Source of the DNA: Dromiciops gliroides | Lineage: Eukaryota; Chordata; Mammalia; Microbiotheria; Microbiotheriidae | Length of the DNA: 64,000 bases | Reading direction: 5' to 3' | Assembly: GCF_019393635.1 (NCBI RefSeq) | Contig: NC_057866.1 | Location: 173,249,386-173,313,385 of the forward strand | In this document: positions 1 through 10,865 of the stretch, piece by piece | Position numbering within the stretch: the stretch's first letter is position 1 | Layout: each line of letters opens with the position of its first letter | Program-made: the position numbers and the translations under genes | The notes under the pieces: generated by a model | Told to the model about the DNA's origin: nothing | The model's database searches: none | The model's input: the letters and a program-made list of their open reading frames with translations, nothing else

Positions 1-130
1 CAATGAGGGTTAAGTGACTTGCCCAGGGTTACACAGCTAGTAAGTGTCAAGTGTCTGAGGCCGGATTTGAACTCAGGTCCTTCTGACTCCAGGACCGGTG
101 CTCTAACCACTGCGCCACCTAGCTGCCCCC
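1..130 (-). mobile_element. tRNA-derived marsupial SINE (reverse), cut by window edge
   Basis: The block reads as the reverse complement of the dominant SINE of this window: CACACAGCTAGTAAGTGTCAA, then TTTGAACTCAGGTCC, then CCACCTAGCTGCCCC. The latter is the complement of the SINE head GGGGCAGCTAGGTGG. The A-box-like GGCGCAGTGG and B-box-like GTTCAAATCC of its tRNA ancestor are visible on the minus strand. The 3' tail lies outside the window, so no TSD can be tested. Confidence 0.9.
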
Positions 131-204
131 TCCCATGTTTTTAATCTCAAAAAGCCCCTTTTCTCCATTGGTAGCCTCACTAAGCAGGATTCAAGAAAGA
201 CCCC

Positions 205-465
205 AGAATATTGAACAGAACCCTTGCGGCAGCAACATGGAGCAGTATATAGAGTACTTGGGCCTAGAGCCAGAAAGACTTGAGTTCAAACACTAGTTCA
301 GATAGTTACTGTGTGACCCTGGGGAAGTAATTTTCCTTATCTATAAAATAGGGATGATGAGAACATCTACCTTGCTAGGTTGTTGTGAGGATCAAATGAA
401 ATAATATTTGTAAATTGCTAAGCACAGTATCTGGCATGTAATGAGTGTATTGCCTTCCCCTTGTG
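205..465 (+). mobile_element. MIR-type CORE-SINE
   Basis: An old, diverged copy. It shows the sequence GAGTTCAAACA, the core phrase TGTGTGACCCTGGGGAAGT, CTATAAAATAGGGATGATGAGAA, then TTGTTGTGAGGATCAAATGA, in the order typical of MIR-like elements. No TSD is recognisable, as expected for an ancient insertion. Confidence 0.75.
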
Positions 466-1160
466 GCAAACATGGAATGATATGGGTCAGAATCACATAG
501 AATAGGGAAAGCATAGATGAGTAGAATATTACATTGATGACTGAATAGAGTTCATATGAATCACGTGTATTTGTTAGAAGCAGGAGTTGATAAATATTTA
601 CCTGTGTGTATATTTTTTATTCCAGATAGTTCTCTTAACCTTGAGTAAAAATCCACTTAAAAGAGAACTCTTGTTGATTTGAAATTTCTAGCGGCTATTA
701 TTTTTTAAACATTTAAATATTCCAAATTGTTTTTCTTTGGTGACAGCAGTGGAAAGTCATGATTCCACTTACGATGACACAAAGAAGTATAAGCTATAGG
801 TGGAGAGACACACTTAAGTATGCACAGGTATAACTTGGGTGGTCCAACCCCCATTGTCTGAGTGCACGTCTGTGCCATTTCACCCCTCCTTCCGGGTTCT
901 CCAGTACTCCAAGGTGTTTTGGGGGAAGAGTCATCTACACTGCTGGCCAAAAGCCTCACCAGTTGTATTCTCCCAAATTGGGGGAACCAAACATCACATT
1001 CCTTTTTACCCAGTTTGCAGTCAGATTTTATGGATGAATATATATTCCAAAGTTATAACAAGAATAAAACATACAAACATCATTCACTCCCCCCCCCAAA
1101 AAAAATCTTGCCCACACACATGCACAGCACCTTAGTCTCTTGGGAGGGATTAAGTTCATA
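466..1160. other. Intergenic, no gene seen
   Basis: AT-rich, mostly single-copy-looking sequence. The short open frames here on both strands have no recognisable domains or coding bias and overlap one another, so I call no gene. Confidence 0.6.
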
Positions 1161-1176
1161 GCTTAACTCAGTTTCT

Positions 1177-1337
1177 GTTTTTGTTTGTTTGTTTTTGTTT
1201 TTGCAGGGCAATCGGGGTTAGGTGACTTGCCCAGGGTCACACAGCTAGTAAGTGTCAAGTGTCTGAGGTTGGATTTGAACTCAAGTACACCTGAATCCAG
1301 GGCCTGTGCTTTATCCACTGTGCCACTTAGCTGCCCT
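1177..1337 (-). mobile_element. tRNA-derived SINE with 16-bp TSD
   Basis: Reverse-oriented copy of the window's main SINE with a T-rich (minus-strand A-rich) tail of TTTG units at the left. It is bounded by a perfect 16-bp direct repeat, GCTTAACTCAGTTTCT, at 1161-1176 and 1338-1353. This marks an L1-type target-primed insertion and fixes the element's edges. Confidence 0.95.
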
Positions 1338-1353
1338 GCTTAACTCAGTTTCT

Positions 1354-1944
1354 ACACAGCTTTCTACACTAGCAAGTTCATAGTCTCCCTCAAGCCCTCT
1401 CAAGCCTCTTCCCTCTTCCAGGTCTTTGACTTCTCAGGGCTTCCCTTTTAGGTTTGCTGCCACATCTGGTCTGGGTTCCACGGTCCTTATCATCCAAACT
1501 CTCTTCCTACTATCATTCTTATTGCTTTGTTGGGTTAGTGGGTTCCATGCAATTAGCAGTACATCATCTCCAAGTAGTAACATCCAGAGGATCTCATCAT
1601 CTAAAGGTCCTATTACATAGAGAATGGACTATGACTTTTCAATAGTAGTCCATTAGCTTTAAATAAATAACAAGTGTCGTGTCCATTATCCCCTCATCCT
1701 TTTATGACACATTATTATTATATAAGATGTGATTATAAAATAGTAAGATGAATTTACATATATGAGTTGGGCAACCAGTCTCCCTAATTTATAGTCACTT
1801 CTCTATATACTGTAGATAACCTTTTGTTTTTTCTCCAACTGGTTTGACTCTTCCTTTTTAATTTAATTTAATTTTAGTTTTCACCATTTTGGTTAAAAAA
1901 CAAGAGATAAATTCTGTAACCAAATTTATTCTTTTACTGATTGG
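1354..1944. other. Intergenic, no gene seen
   Basis: Low-complexity T-rich and AT-rich sequence without a recognised repeat family or gene. Short open frames near 1426-1645 overlap in two frames and look like chance. Confidence 0.55.
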
Positions 1945-2290
1945 GAGGCAATATGGATTAGTGGAAAGACGGATGTATTTCTAATTAATAAAGTTGGGTT
2001 CAAATCTCAGCTCTGCCATTCACTACCTATGTGATCTTGTGAAATTCACTTAACCATTGTTGGTCTTCAATTCCTCTTCTATTAAAATTGGACTAGAGGG
2101 GCAGCTAGGTGGCACAGTGGATAGAGCACTGGCCTTGGATTCAGGAGAACCTGAGTTCAAATCTGGCCTCAGACACAATTATTAGCTGTGTGACCCTAGG
2201 CAATTCACTTAACCCCAATTGCCTTACAAAAAAATGGACTAGATAGATTTTAAGGTCTCCCAGTTCCACACCTATGACTCTATAAACAAA
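1945..2290 (+). mobile_element. MIR-type SINE split by a younger SINE
   Basis: The left part (1945-2097) has AATATGGATTAGTGGAAAGA, GGGTTCAAATC, CTATGTGATCTTGTGAAATT. The right part resumes after the inserted element with TTTTAAGGTCTCCCAGTTCC, the usual MIR 3' phrase. The split gives a relative age: MIR first, tRNA-SINE later. Confidence 0.75.
2098..2234 (+). mobile_element. tRNA-derived SINE with 9-bp TSD
   Basis: Forward copy from GGGCAGCTAGGTGGCACAG to an A-run after AATTGCCTTAC. The 9-bp TSD TGGACTAGA occurs at 2089-2097 and 2235-2243, both inside the host MIR element. Confidence 0.93.
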
Positions 2291-2299
2291 TAAAATCAA

Positions 2300-3150
2300 A
2301 TAAATGAAATTCAACATTATCACATGGTACCTGGACATGATTATTGAACAATGACTCAAGTTCTCTGGAACGTTTTCCCCTTTCATTTCTAGGTAGGCAG
2401 ACTAAGAAGGAGGGAAAAAATGAAGCTTACAATACATAAATGCAGTCATAAATAGCAAACCATAATGGTCACTATGTTGGTGACTACAGAGGGAATCTCC
2501 CTGGAAAGTGTGCCTCAGAGAACAATCCCATACATACTTTCTCTCCTGATAAGTCCTTGATTATGTTTGTGAGAACGCTTTGGATGTTTGTGAAAACAAA
2601 ATGATATGTGTGTGAAATGACCTCATCTACTAAGATATGCTTAGGTGAATATACAGCTTCTTCCCACTTCCACCAATTGCATCCTTCTGTGTCTTTATGA
2701 AAATTAATTACTAATTTTGCCTATAATTGATGGCCAGAAAATTGATAGATATGACCAGCTGGTGGAAATTCTTTTTTTCTTTTTTGGAAACATTTAAATC
2801 TTTTCTCCTTATCCCTTCAATTGCAATGAGTTCTGACAGATGGATAGTATAATAGTCAGAGAACAGCTGACTAATGAGACACATAAACAACATTAACAAC
2901 AGAGAAAGAGTGGCTTACAGCAGAGAACTTAAAACCTGTTAACATCTTGTAATGGCTAATTTGTGTTGAATAAACCCTAGAAAAGGTGCTGAGAAGAAAT
3001 AAACTAAACTTTACGTGCCCTGCCTTGGTTCACATTTTCCATTTGGTTACCATGAGTCATGATTAATGCTCTGCATCCATATTTCAAATCTCAGTACAGT
3101 CTAAAGATAAGAGCTAAAAATTCAAATGCTTTAACGGGAATTCTTTTTCA
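2300..3150. other. Intergenic, complex sequence without recognised repeat
   Basis: No gene or clear repeat. The stretch around 3000-3130 is balanced in composition and unlike the surrounding repeats; it could be conserved non-coding DNA, but only alignment could show that. Confidence 0.5.
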
Positions 3151-3154
3151 TTGC

Positions 3155-3385
3155 TGAGAAGAGGTGCTTTGAATTTAAAAGAGACTCAGATTTGGATATT
3201 ATCTTTAATACAGTTGATGCTGGGCAAGTCACATTTTTTCTGAATCTCAGTTTCCTTATATATAAAATGGGATTAAGTAATATTAAGAATATCTACCTTC
3301 TATGGCTTTAACGACAATCAAATGAACTGATTTTAGTAAATGGCTTTTCAAACCTTCAAATACTGTTTACATTTGATCTATTATT
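3155..3385 (+). mobile_element. MIR-type SINE
   Basis: Diverged core: GGGCAAGTCAC, TGAATCTCAGTTTCCTTATA, TATAAAATGGGATTAAGT, then GGCTTTTCAAACCTTCAAAT, the order expected of a MIR 3' half. Confidence 0.65.
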
Positions 3386-3409
3386 CTCATTGAGTCTTAC
3401 ATAAATAAG

Positions 3410-3838
3410 ATTATCTATCTATCTATCTATCTATCTAATCTATTATCTGTACTTCATCTTATATTTTATATATAATTTAATAAGATTTATATATAAGATT
3501 CAATAATATATGAGATTACATAGCATAGATTATATTATACTACACAATACAATTATGCATAACATTTATATAATTATACAGATATATTATATATAATTTT
3601 ATCTGTGGTTTTTATCTATAATATGGATTTTTACATAATCTGTAGTATATATAATCATATGTATTAACTACATAGCTATATATAGTGGCATGTCCAAGAT
3701 TAGTTAAATAATTAAATCTCTCTCCTCTCCTCTTCTTTTCTCCATCTCTCCTTCTCCCTACCAGTCCCTCTCACTCTATACATGCACTTCCACATCCATA
3801 TGCACGTTCACATCCACATGCACATCCACATATTTTTC
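3410..3838. repeat. (ATCT)n microsatellite and AT-rich tract
   Basis: A short (TCTA)n run at about 3410-3437 is followed by about 250 bp of TA-rich sequence, then a CT-rich and CACATCCA-like stretch. No gene is visible. Confidence 0.8.
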
Positions 3839-3998
3839 TTCAAAAGCCATAGTTAAAGGATATTAGCAAATGATTCTTAAAGGATTGAAGACAATTAACA
3901 CATGTTCCAAATCACTAATAGTAATGGTAATGCAAATCAAAACACTCCAGGCGTTCATCTTATACTTTATAAGCTGTCAAAGGGAAAAAAGATGGGAG

Positions 3999-4137
3999 GG
4001 GGCAGCTAGGTGGTGCAGTGGATAAAGCACTAGTCCTAGACTCAGGAGGACCTAAGTTCAAATTTGGCCTCAGACACTTGACACTTACTAGCTGTGTGGC
4101 TCTGGGCAAGTTAACCCTCATTGTCCCGAAAAAAACA
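3999..4137 (+). mobile_element. tRNA-derived SINE within L1
   Basis: Forward copy starting GGGCAGCTAGGTGGTGCAG and ending in an A-rich tail. AAAGATG on both sides is the likely short TSD. Inserted in the old L1 3' end. Confidence 0.88.
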
Positions 4138-4204
4138 AAGATGATTGTAGGAAAATGGGCACACTAGTGTATTGTTGGTGGAGCTACGAATCATTTTGGA
4201 AAGA

Positions 4205-4432
4205 GGTTTGCTGTGTTATTTCAGTCGTGGGTTTTTCTTGGCAAAGATACTGAAGTAGTTTGCCATTTATTTCTCCAGTTCATTTTACAGATAAAGAGCT
4301 GAGGCAAACAGGGTTAATTGACTTGCCCAGGGTCTCATAACTAGTATGTGTCTGAGGCAAGATTTGAACTATGCAAGATGAGTCTTCCAAATTCCAAGCC
4401 CAGTGCCCAATCTACTGTGCTACTAAAGTATT
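4205..4432 (-). mobile_element. Longer SINE of a second type (CORE-tailed), reverse
   Basis: Starts with TTTTTCTTGGCAAAGATACT and GTTTGCCATTT, continues CAGATAAAGAGCTGAGGCAA, then the complement of the tRNA-like head (GACTTGCCCAGGGTCTCATA, GATTTGAACT, CAATCTACTGTGC). The extra segment separates it from the short SINE. L1 sequence resumes on the right. Confidence 0.75.
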
Positions 4433-5062
4433 TTGGAATTATTTAAATCAAATGACTAAAAAATTCTATGCCCTTTGACCCAAAGATTCCCCTTCTAGGT
4501 ATATACCCCAAGGAGGCCAACAATAAAAATAAACTCCTCAAATACATCAAAATATTTATAAAAGTACTTTTGTAGTAGCAAAGAACTAGAAAAAACATTG
4601 ATATCCACCAACTGAGGAACAGCTACAGAAATTATGGTAAATAAGTGTAATGTAATATTACTGTGCCATATGAAAGGAGGAATCTGACAAATACAGGGAA
4701 GCTTGGAAAGACATGAAAAATGTAGAATAAAGTAAGTAGTGAAGAGAATTATATATATTTTTAGATTTCAATGTATTAATTGATTTTACAGATTGATTTT
4801 TCCTTTCTTACTTTCTTCCTTTATGGAATATTGTTTTTATATCAAATAGCTCTCTGGGTAGAAATCGGGGCTTGGGGCAGGGAGGAAGGATGATTTAGGT
4901 GATATAGAAACAGGAGATATCAATTAAAATAATTTTTTTAAATAAAGGGTTTGGAAAGTCCCTTTCCCAGTATGATATTTTATAATTTATTTAATTTTGT
5001 CAATAAATGTCAGGTTTAATGAATCTCAAAGGGTAAATAAAATCATTAAGAAGCACAGTTTT

Positions 5063-5224
5063 GGGGGCAGCTAGGTGGCACAGTGGATAAAACACAGGCT
5101 CTGGATTCAGGAGGACCTGAGTTCAAATCCAACCTCAGACACTTGACACTTATTAACTGTGTGACCCCGGGCAAGTCACTTAACCCTCATTGCCTGTTCC
5201 CCCCCTCCAAAAAAAAAGAGAGAC
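5063..5224 (+). mobile_element. tRNA-derived SINE with 10-bp TSD
   Basis: Full forward copy ending in an A-run. The TSD GCACAGTTTT is present at 5053-5062 and 5225-5234. Confidence 0.94.
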
Positions 5225-5234
5225 GCACAGTTTT

Positions 5235-5875
5235 TACCAACTTCAGCAGAGGTCAATAAAGATGTAATAAGAAAATAGTTAAAAGAAATGATGCAATATA
5301 AATGAATGAATGAATAAGCATTTTTTAAGCATTTGCTGTGTGAGTAGCTCTGGGGCTATAGTGAGTAAGGCAAGACAATTCCTTCTCATATGGCATTCAC
5401 ATTTAAATGGGGAAGAAAATATTGGGTTTTCAGCTGAAAGTTAGACAGACCCTTATGATACTTAGGTTATCATGACAAAAGACATGCTAATGTGTCTTCT
5501 TTAATGGCATTTCCTTTGATAAAACCATATCTTTGAATGATGTTGAGAGAATTTGACAGTGTTAAGAACTTTGATGCATAGATTATTGGATCTTCAGTCT
5601 CTGTGATTTCTGAGGAGACAGGGACTGCAGCACCTGCTGAGTCAATTGACTAGATCACATCTCCACAAGCATTCCTCCTTTGGATGATGTCTATGGTGGT
5701 AAGGCTGATATACATTACTGTTCCTAGAGCTCTTATGCTTTTTTTATCCATGGGTGTCAATTGGTCAATGATTGGTATTGGTGGTGGCAAGGATGGTTGG
5801 GTCCCTTCTCCAATAGTTTTCTCACTTCAGTGATGGCTGCAGGGGTCAATCTCAAAAACAAGGCTTTTAAGACAT
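5235..5875. other. Intergenic, no gene seen
   Basis: An ATGAATGA-type short run and a diverged LINE-like phrase (GCATTTGCTGTGTGAG, 5320-5410) are visible. The rest, including 5450-5870, is unique-looking with no coding signal. Confidence 0.5.
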
Positions 5876-6035
5876 AAATAATTGGTTTGGGTTAAGAAGA
5901 CAAAGGTTTGAATCCTGACCAGTACTTGCCATGTATGTGACCTTGGACAAGTCACTTATCTCCTCTAGATTTGAGTTTCCCCATCTGGTAAATTAGGGAT
6001 GAGATTTAATGATCTTTAAAAATATGTTGTGTCAG
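5876..6035 (+). mobile_element. MIR-type SINE fragment
   Basis: Contains GGTTTGAATCCTGACC, TATGTGACCTTGGACAAGTC, TTGAGTTTCCCCATCTGGTA and TAATGATCTTTAAA in MIR order. Confidence 0.75.
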
Positions 6036-6289
6036 ACAATGTCCACACAGTAGGACATGTGTCTAAGCTTTTAAAACTTGAATTTCTTAGGTCATTTTGA
6101 GAAATTTATTTCCTTTCCTACAATTAAATGTCTCCATTTGAGAATTATTATCATGTTGCCTCATTCAATTATATGACCTCCCTAACTTTTGAACTAGTCT
6201 CTAGACTTTTATCTTAAAAAGAATCTACCAAATTAGGGTTTATTTAGCAAGAGCAAAAGACAAAACTGTTTTATTAAAAGTAATGGATA

Positions 6290-6435
6290 GGGGCAGCTAG
6301 GTGGCACAGTGGATAGAGCACCAGCCCTGGATTCAGGAGGACCTGAGTTCAAATCTGGCCTCAGACACTTTACACACTTACTAGCAGTGTGACCCTGGGC
6401 AAGTCACTTAACCCCAATTGCCTCACCAAAAAAAA
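6290..6435 (+). mobile_element. tRNA-derived SINE with 14-bp TSD
   Basis: Near-consensus forward copy, head GGGCAGCTAGGTGGCACAG, tail CCCCAATTGCCTCACC plus A-run. The TSD AAAAGTAATGGATA is at 6276-6289 and 6436-6449; the right copy merges with the A-tail. Confidence 0.95.
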
Positions 6436-6667
6436 AAAAGTAATGGATAATCAAGAATAGTGTTTACAAGAATATAATCTGAAAGCATTTTTTCAGAAGG
6501 TAGTCTAACATCCTTTCAGAATAATTCATGAATTAATAATATCGTCCAATTTCTTTGTATCCCATACTGTTGGTTTTACATAATGCTCTAACAAACATTG
6601 TGAGAATAATCAAGTATCTATCTCTGTTGGATTTGCCTTTATTTATGTCATTTATTATTACATTTTT

Positions 6668-6816
6668 CTTTTTTTTTTTTGGTGAGGCAATTGGGGTTAA
6701 GTGACTTGCCCAGGGTCACACAGCTAGTAATTGTTAAGTGTCTGAGGCCGGATTTGAACTCAGGTCCTCCTGAATCCAGGGCCGGTGCTCTATCCACTGT
6801 ACCACCTAGCTGTCCC
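6668..6816 (-). mobile_element. tRNA-derived SINE with 15-bp TSD
   Basis: Reverse copy with a T-run at its left. Bounded by a perfect 15-bp direct repeat, TATTATTACATTTTT, at 6653-6667 and 6817-6831. Confidence 0.96.
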
Positions 6817-6831
6817 TATTATTACATTTTT

Positions 6832-7878
6832 AACCATAATGTTTTTACTTGACAAACTCAATTAAATGAAAACAAACATAGTTTAGACGATTACCCACCT
6901 TTTTATCTGATGATGTATTTAAGCATTTCCTTTCTGAAAATCACATGAAGACCAAAGAAACTTTCATGTGTCCCTTATGCATTTTATTAGAAGATTTAGG
7001 GGATTATTTTTGAATGTGATTTAGTGTTTTAAGGAAGGAATTCTAGAAAAAAAAACACACAAAGCTCTTTGTAGAACTTTAAAACCAGTTTCCCCTGTTC
7101 AAGAAATAAAATCAACTCCATCTTCCAAGTATCAAAGAATACAGATATATCTAAGTTTATACAATAGATGTACGAAAAACTCCCATCAACGAACTAGTTA
7201 ATATTAGTGCTATGTGGGTGAACTGTCCTAGATCGACTGTTACAGGAGCAGCTGATAGGGGAAGCCTGAGACAGCCCAGCTTCCAGTTATGTATGACTTA
7301 TCCCTGAGAGGTTTGTACTGTATGATGATAAAAAGTTCCCTAATTGGCTGCTGTACCAGGGACAGATGATTTAGAGGATGTACAAAAGCAAGCTGATAGG
7401 CTTTTCTAGGCCCTTCCTTTTCCAGTGGTTAGGCATGTATATTGGTTCCATCTGTGCTCCAAGAGTCAGGAAGAGGTGATTGGCCTGTCTCCCAGTTGAC
7501 ATCATCCTGAGCACTTCAGCTTGTTTTACCTTCAGAGTTCATTGGCCTGAGCTAATGTGAAATGTAAAATGGCTAATTAGCAGGCTTTTAAACTGCTATA
7601 TATCCTAAGGAGAATTAATTACCAACTTTCCTGCTAATTGTAATAGTAGTTGTAAATTACATACTGAAACTTCTTTAAGTTATTCTGTTAAGGCATGCCG
7701 TGTTCCTTTTTACATTTAGCACTTTCTGTCTTTTTAAGAATAAGTTACCTATATTACATATGACACTGAGTACCTCTTTTATTTTCCAGTTTGGAGTGAC
7801 GCAGGCATAAGCGATCATAATCTACACCATGAATATGACTACCCTGAGATACTGGGGGAAGGCTTATTAGCAAACTGA
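6832..7878. other. Intergenic, mostly unique-looking
   Basis: No gene. 7190-7560 is GC-balanced and unlike the neighbours; 7560-7870 is AT-rich, complex, and could be conserved non-coding. No repeat family was recognised in either. Confidence 0.45.
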
Positions 7879-7926
7879 GGAGCTAATCAATTAATTAACA
7901 AACATTTATTAAGAATTGACAATGTA

Positions 7927-8071
7927 GGGGCAGCTAGGTGGCACAGGGGATAAATCATCGGCCCTGGGCTCAGGAGGACCTGAGTTCAAATCTGGCTTCA
8001 GACACTTGACACTAGCTGTGTGACCCTGGGCAAGTCACTTAACCCTCATTGCCCAACCAAAAGAAAAAAAA
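7927..8071 (+). mobile_element. tRNA-derived SINE with 16-bp TSD
   Basis: Forward copy. The 16-bp TSD AAGAATTGACAATGTA is perfect at 7911-7926 and 8072-8087. The empty site lies inside the older LINE repeat. Confidence 0.96.
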
Positions 8072-8159
8072 AAGAATTGACAATGTAACAGCTTCTGTGC
8101 TATGCTCTGGGGATACAGAAAGAGGTAAAAGACAGTCCTTGCTCTCAATGAGCTTACAG

Positions 8160-8215
8160 TCTAGTGGCAGATACAACATGTAAACAAATATATATATATA
8201 CATATATATATGATA
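8160..8215. repeat. Short TA/CA-rich run
   Basis: ATATATATATACATATATAT around 8188-8212 within the older LINE repeat. Confidence 0.7.
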
Positions 8216-8440
8216 AATTGGAAGTCATTGAGAGAGGGATAGCAGTAGAATTAAGAGAAGTTGGGAAAGGCTTCCTGTAGAAGATGGGAATTTTAGTTAG
8301 GAGTCAGAGAAAGCCAGGGAAGTGAATAGGTAGGGATGAAGAAGGAAAGCATTCCAGGCCTAGAGGACAACCCCAGAAAATGCTCTGAAGTAAGAGATGG
8401 AACATCTTCTTTGTGGGACATCAAAGAGGCTAGTGCTATT

Positions 8441-8588
8441 AATTTTTTTTTTTGTGGGGCAGTGAGGGTTAAGTGACTTGTCCAGAGTCACACAACTAGT
8501 AAGTGTCAAGTGTCTGAGACCGGTTTTGAACTCAGGCCCTCCTGAATCCAGGGCCGGTGCTTTATCCACTGCGCCACCTAGCTGCCCT
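8441..8588 (-). mobile_element. tRNA-derived SINE with 13-bp TSD
   Basis: Reverse copy. The target duplication GGCTAGTGYTATT is at 8428-8440 and 8589-8601, differing at one of 13 positions. Confidence 0.94.
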
Positions 8589-9229
8589 GGCTAGTGTTAT
8601 TGAACAGAACAGTATGCGGTAGGGAATAAGATGTAGGAGGACTGGAAAGGTCAGAGGCAGGTAGGATATGAAGGGCTTTGGATGCTAGAAGACTTTGTTT
8701 TTGATTCTGGAGGCAGTAGGTAGCCACTGTAGTTTATCGAACGGGTGCGGGTTATGTGGTAGGAAAATCCCTTTGGTGGCTAAATGGAGGATGGATTGGA
8801 GTAGGGAGAGACTTTAGGCAGACAGACCCACAAGCAGGCTATCGCAGTAGTACAAGAATAATGTGAGAAGGGCCTGCACCAGAACGGCGGCAATAGGAGA
8901 CCAGAGAACTAGGTGTATTCTCTTAATTAGAGGAACCCTCTTTTCCCTCTGAACTTAGTCCACAAATCACCATCTGGATACAGAACAGAGAATGGTGCAG
9001 ATCTCCAGCCCCTGTCAGACCAACTGAGCAGGATCATTTGTTAAATGCAAATATAAAGCATCTGTGATTTTGTCAATGGAGGGAATTCTCTCCGGTAAAA
9101 TAGCCTGAGATGTCTATGACTGAGTAGGTCAGTCTTAGTCATCAGAGAGAAGTTAAATTGTCACACAGCTAGCATCAGAGGTGGGACTTTTCCTAGCTCT
9201 AAACACCTGAGTTCTAACTACCCCATTTT

Positions 9230-9258
9230 GAGAGAGAGAGAGAAAGATGATAGATGAG

Positions 9259-9315
<57 letters not shown>
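9230..9315. repeat. (GA)n microsatellite
   Basis: An AGAGAGAG run at about 9230-9244, a short interruption, then an unbroken GA run at 9262-9314. The leucine/serine-rich minus-strand frames over this tract are artefacts of the repeat. Confidence 0.95.
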
Positions 9316-9319
9316 CCGA

Positions 9320-10094
9320 CTGACAGACAGACAGATAAGCACAATGTTCCTAGGTTGAACCACCGTCCTTGCTAGTCCAGAAGAGAAAAGGGATGGGGAA
9401 AATCTGGAAGAAGTTTTAGATACCTTGCATGTTTTTGATGATGTGGGAGTTAGGAGAATCATTTCAGTAGGGGAGAGATGAGGCCAAAGGCAGCCCAATC
9501 CATCTATTTTCAGAAACTCTTGAAGGTCATACTTTTGTGTACACAAGCTAGGACAATTGCCTCAATATTGTCTAATAAGACCCTCATTGCTAGAATGCAC
9601 TATGTTTTTAGGCATATTTTGTGAATAGGGGAAAAGTTGCCCTAATGTCACTAAAAAGGAACATAAACAGAGAATGAGAGAGTGTATGTAAATTTCTGCA
9701 AAAAATAGAGAAAATGAAAAAATGTATCTTGCAAGTACATCAATTTTCTAATAAATCTTAGGAAATTCATGGTATAGAGTTGTATTGAGATCAACATCTA
9801 CTTTTGAAAATTGTCAGGAGGAGGATCAAGTGAGAAAGGTTACTGACACATTATCAGGGACTGGCTTTCTTTATGCTTCCCAAAAATGGCACACAAAATA
9901 TAGAACACTAAGGTAGTACAATAATAAGCATAGTGGGATACTCCTACTTAACCAAAGTACTCTTGAAATCTTGAGTAGCTTCTAGGTAATCATCCTATTA
10001 ATGCAGAATGAGCTCTTCCTTTTTTGGCATGGCTTTTTTTTTAATAGTCCCTTCTTGAGATCTGAAATCTCATAAAATCATTTGCTAAACAACC
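9320..10094. other. Intergenic, no gene seen
   Basis: No recognised repeat or gene. The minus-strand open frame at 9214-9546 runs into the GA repeat and has no domain. Confidence 0.5.
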
Positions 10095-10865
10095 TTACTT
10101 TTGAGAAGCAAAGCAGTATAGTGGGCAGAACATTGGACCTGAGGTCAAAACCTAGGCTTGAATGCTGCTTCTTCACATTCTAACTAACTTTGTGACCCTA
10201 CGGAAAGTCACTGAACCTCCCTAGCTTTGTTTTCTTTGTAAAATTAGGGGTTTAAATCAGTGACATTAAAAGGCCCTTTCTAATTCTAAATCTATGATCT
10301 TTTCAATTCCCTTGGAGCAAATGAGATAAGCCATACAAGTGCTCTAGAAATACCGAAGTACTGTAAAAATGAGTTATTTTCTTAACAGTATTATTATTGA
10401 AATAGACGTCTATCATAATGGAAAGAGCACTAACCTATGGGTAAGGCAGACCAGAATTTAGGTCAAACTTCTATTATAAAGTACATGTGTGACCCTAGAA
10501 AAGTCATGTATCCACACAATGTACCAGGAAACTTTCTAAGACTATAAATTGCAGAATAATTGATAACCTGGATTGGTAGAAGGTGTTTTTCCTTATGGGG
10601 GGCTCACAATGTCAATGAAATCATAGGTTCAGACCAACAGTTATCATTAACAAGCTAAATAGTGAGGCGTATTGGATTTGTGATTGGATTTGTAGTCAGA
10701 AAACCTAGCTTTTAATTCCCATGATTCACTTGAGAGTTGTATGACCTTGGCCATGTGTCTTATCCTTTATGAGTCTGGATTTTTCAACTATAAAATTAGA
10801 GAACTGGACTAGATGACTACTAAAAACTTCTTTCCAGCTCTATGGTATTTTGAACTTACAGTGAG
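10095..10865 (+). mobile_element. Cluster of three MIR-type SINE copies
   Basis: Three diverged, same-orientation copies: about 10100-10310 (TGTGACCCTACGGAAAGTC, TTGTAAAATTAGGGG, TAAATCTATGATCTTTT), about 10400-10560 (GGAAAGAGCACTAACC, GTGTGACCCTAGAAAAGTC) and about 10660-10860 (TTGTATGACCTTGGCC, ACTATAAAATTAGAGAACTG, AGCTCTATGGTATTTTGA). Divergence shows they are old. Confidence 0.7.

Larger units (their letters stand above)
3840..4960 (+). mobile_element. Old L1 3' end, two nested SINEs
   Basis: Decayed C-terminal ORF2 and 3' UTR of a marsupial L1 in + orientation. Landmarks matching younger copies in this window are AATGCAAATCAAAACA, the segment around GCACACTAGTGTATTGTTGGTG, CCTTTGACCCAAAGATTCC, GGAACAGCTACAGAAATTATGG, and a terminal GGGGCAGGGAGGAAGG followed by A-rich sequence. 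Reading frames are broken throughout. SINEs at 3999-4137 and 4205-4432 interrupt it. Confidence 0.8.
7880..8940 (+). mobile_element. Old LINE-derived repeat (L2/CR1-L3 type), two nested SINEs
   Basis: Landmarks are AACAAACATTTATTAAG, CTCTGGGGATACAGAAAGAG, AAAAGACAGTCCTTGCTCTC, GGAAAGGCTTCCTGTAGAAG, AGCATTCCAGGCCTAGAGGA, GAAGGGCTTTGGATGCTAGA and GGAGGATGGATTGGAG. The same order appears in pieces at 23850-24840. The clade name is from recognition and is uncertain. Two SINEs interrupt it, each with its own TSD. Confidence 0.7.

Noticed and set aside
7190-7560. Possible additional LTR
   Set aside because: GC-balanced and unlike its flanks, but I could not find TG...CA ends with a TSD or an ordered TATA and poly(A) signal.
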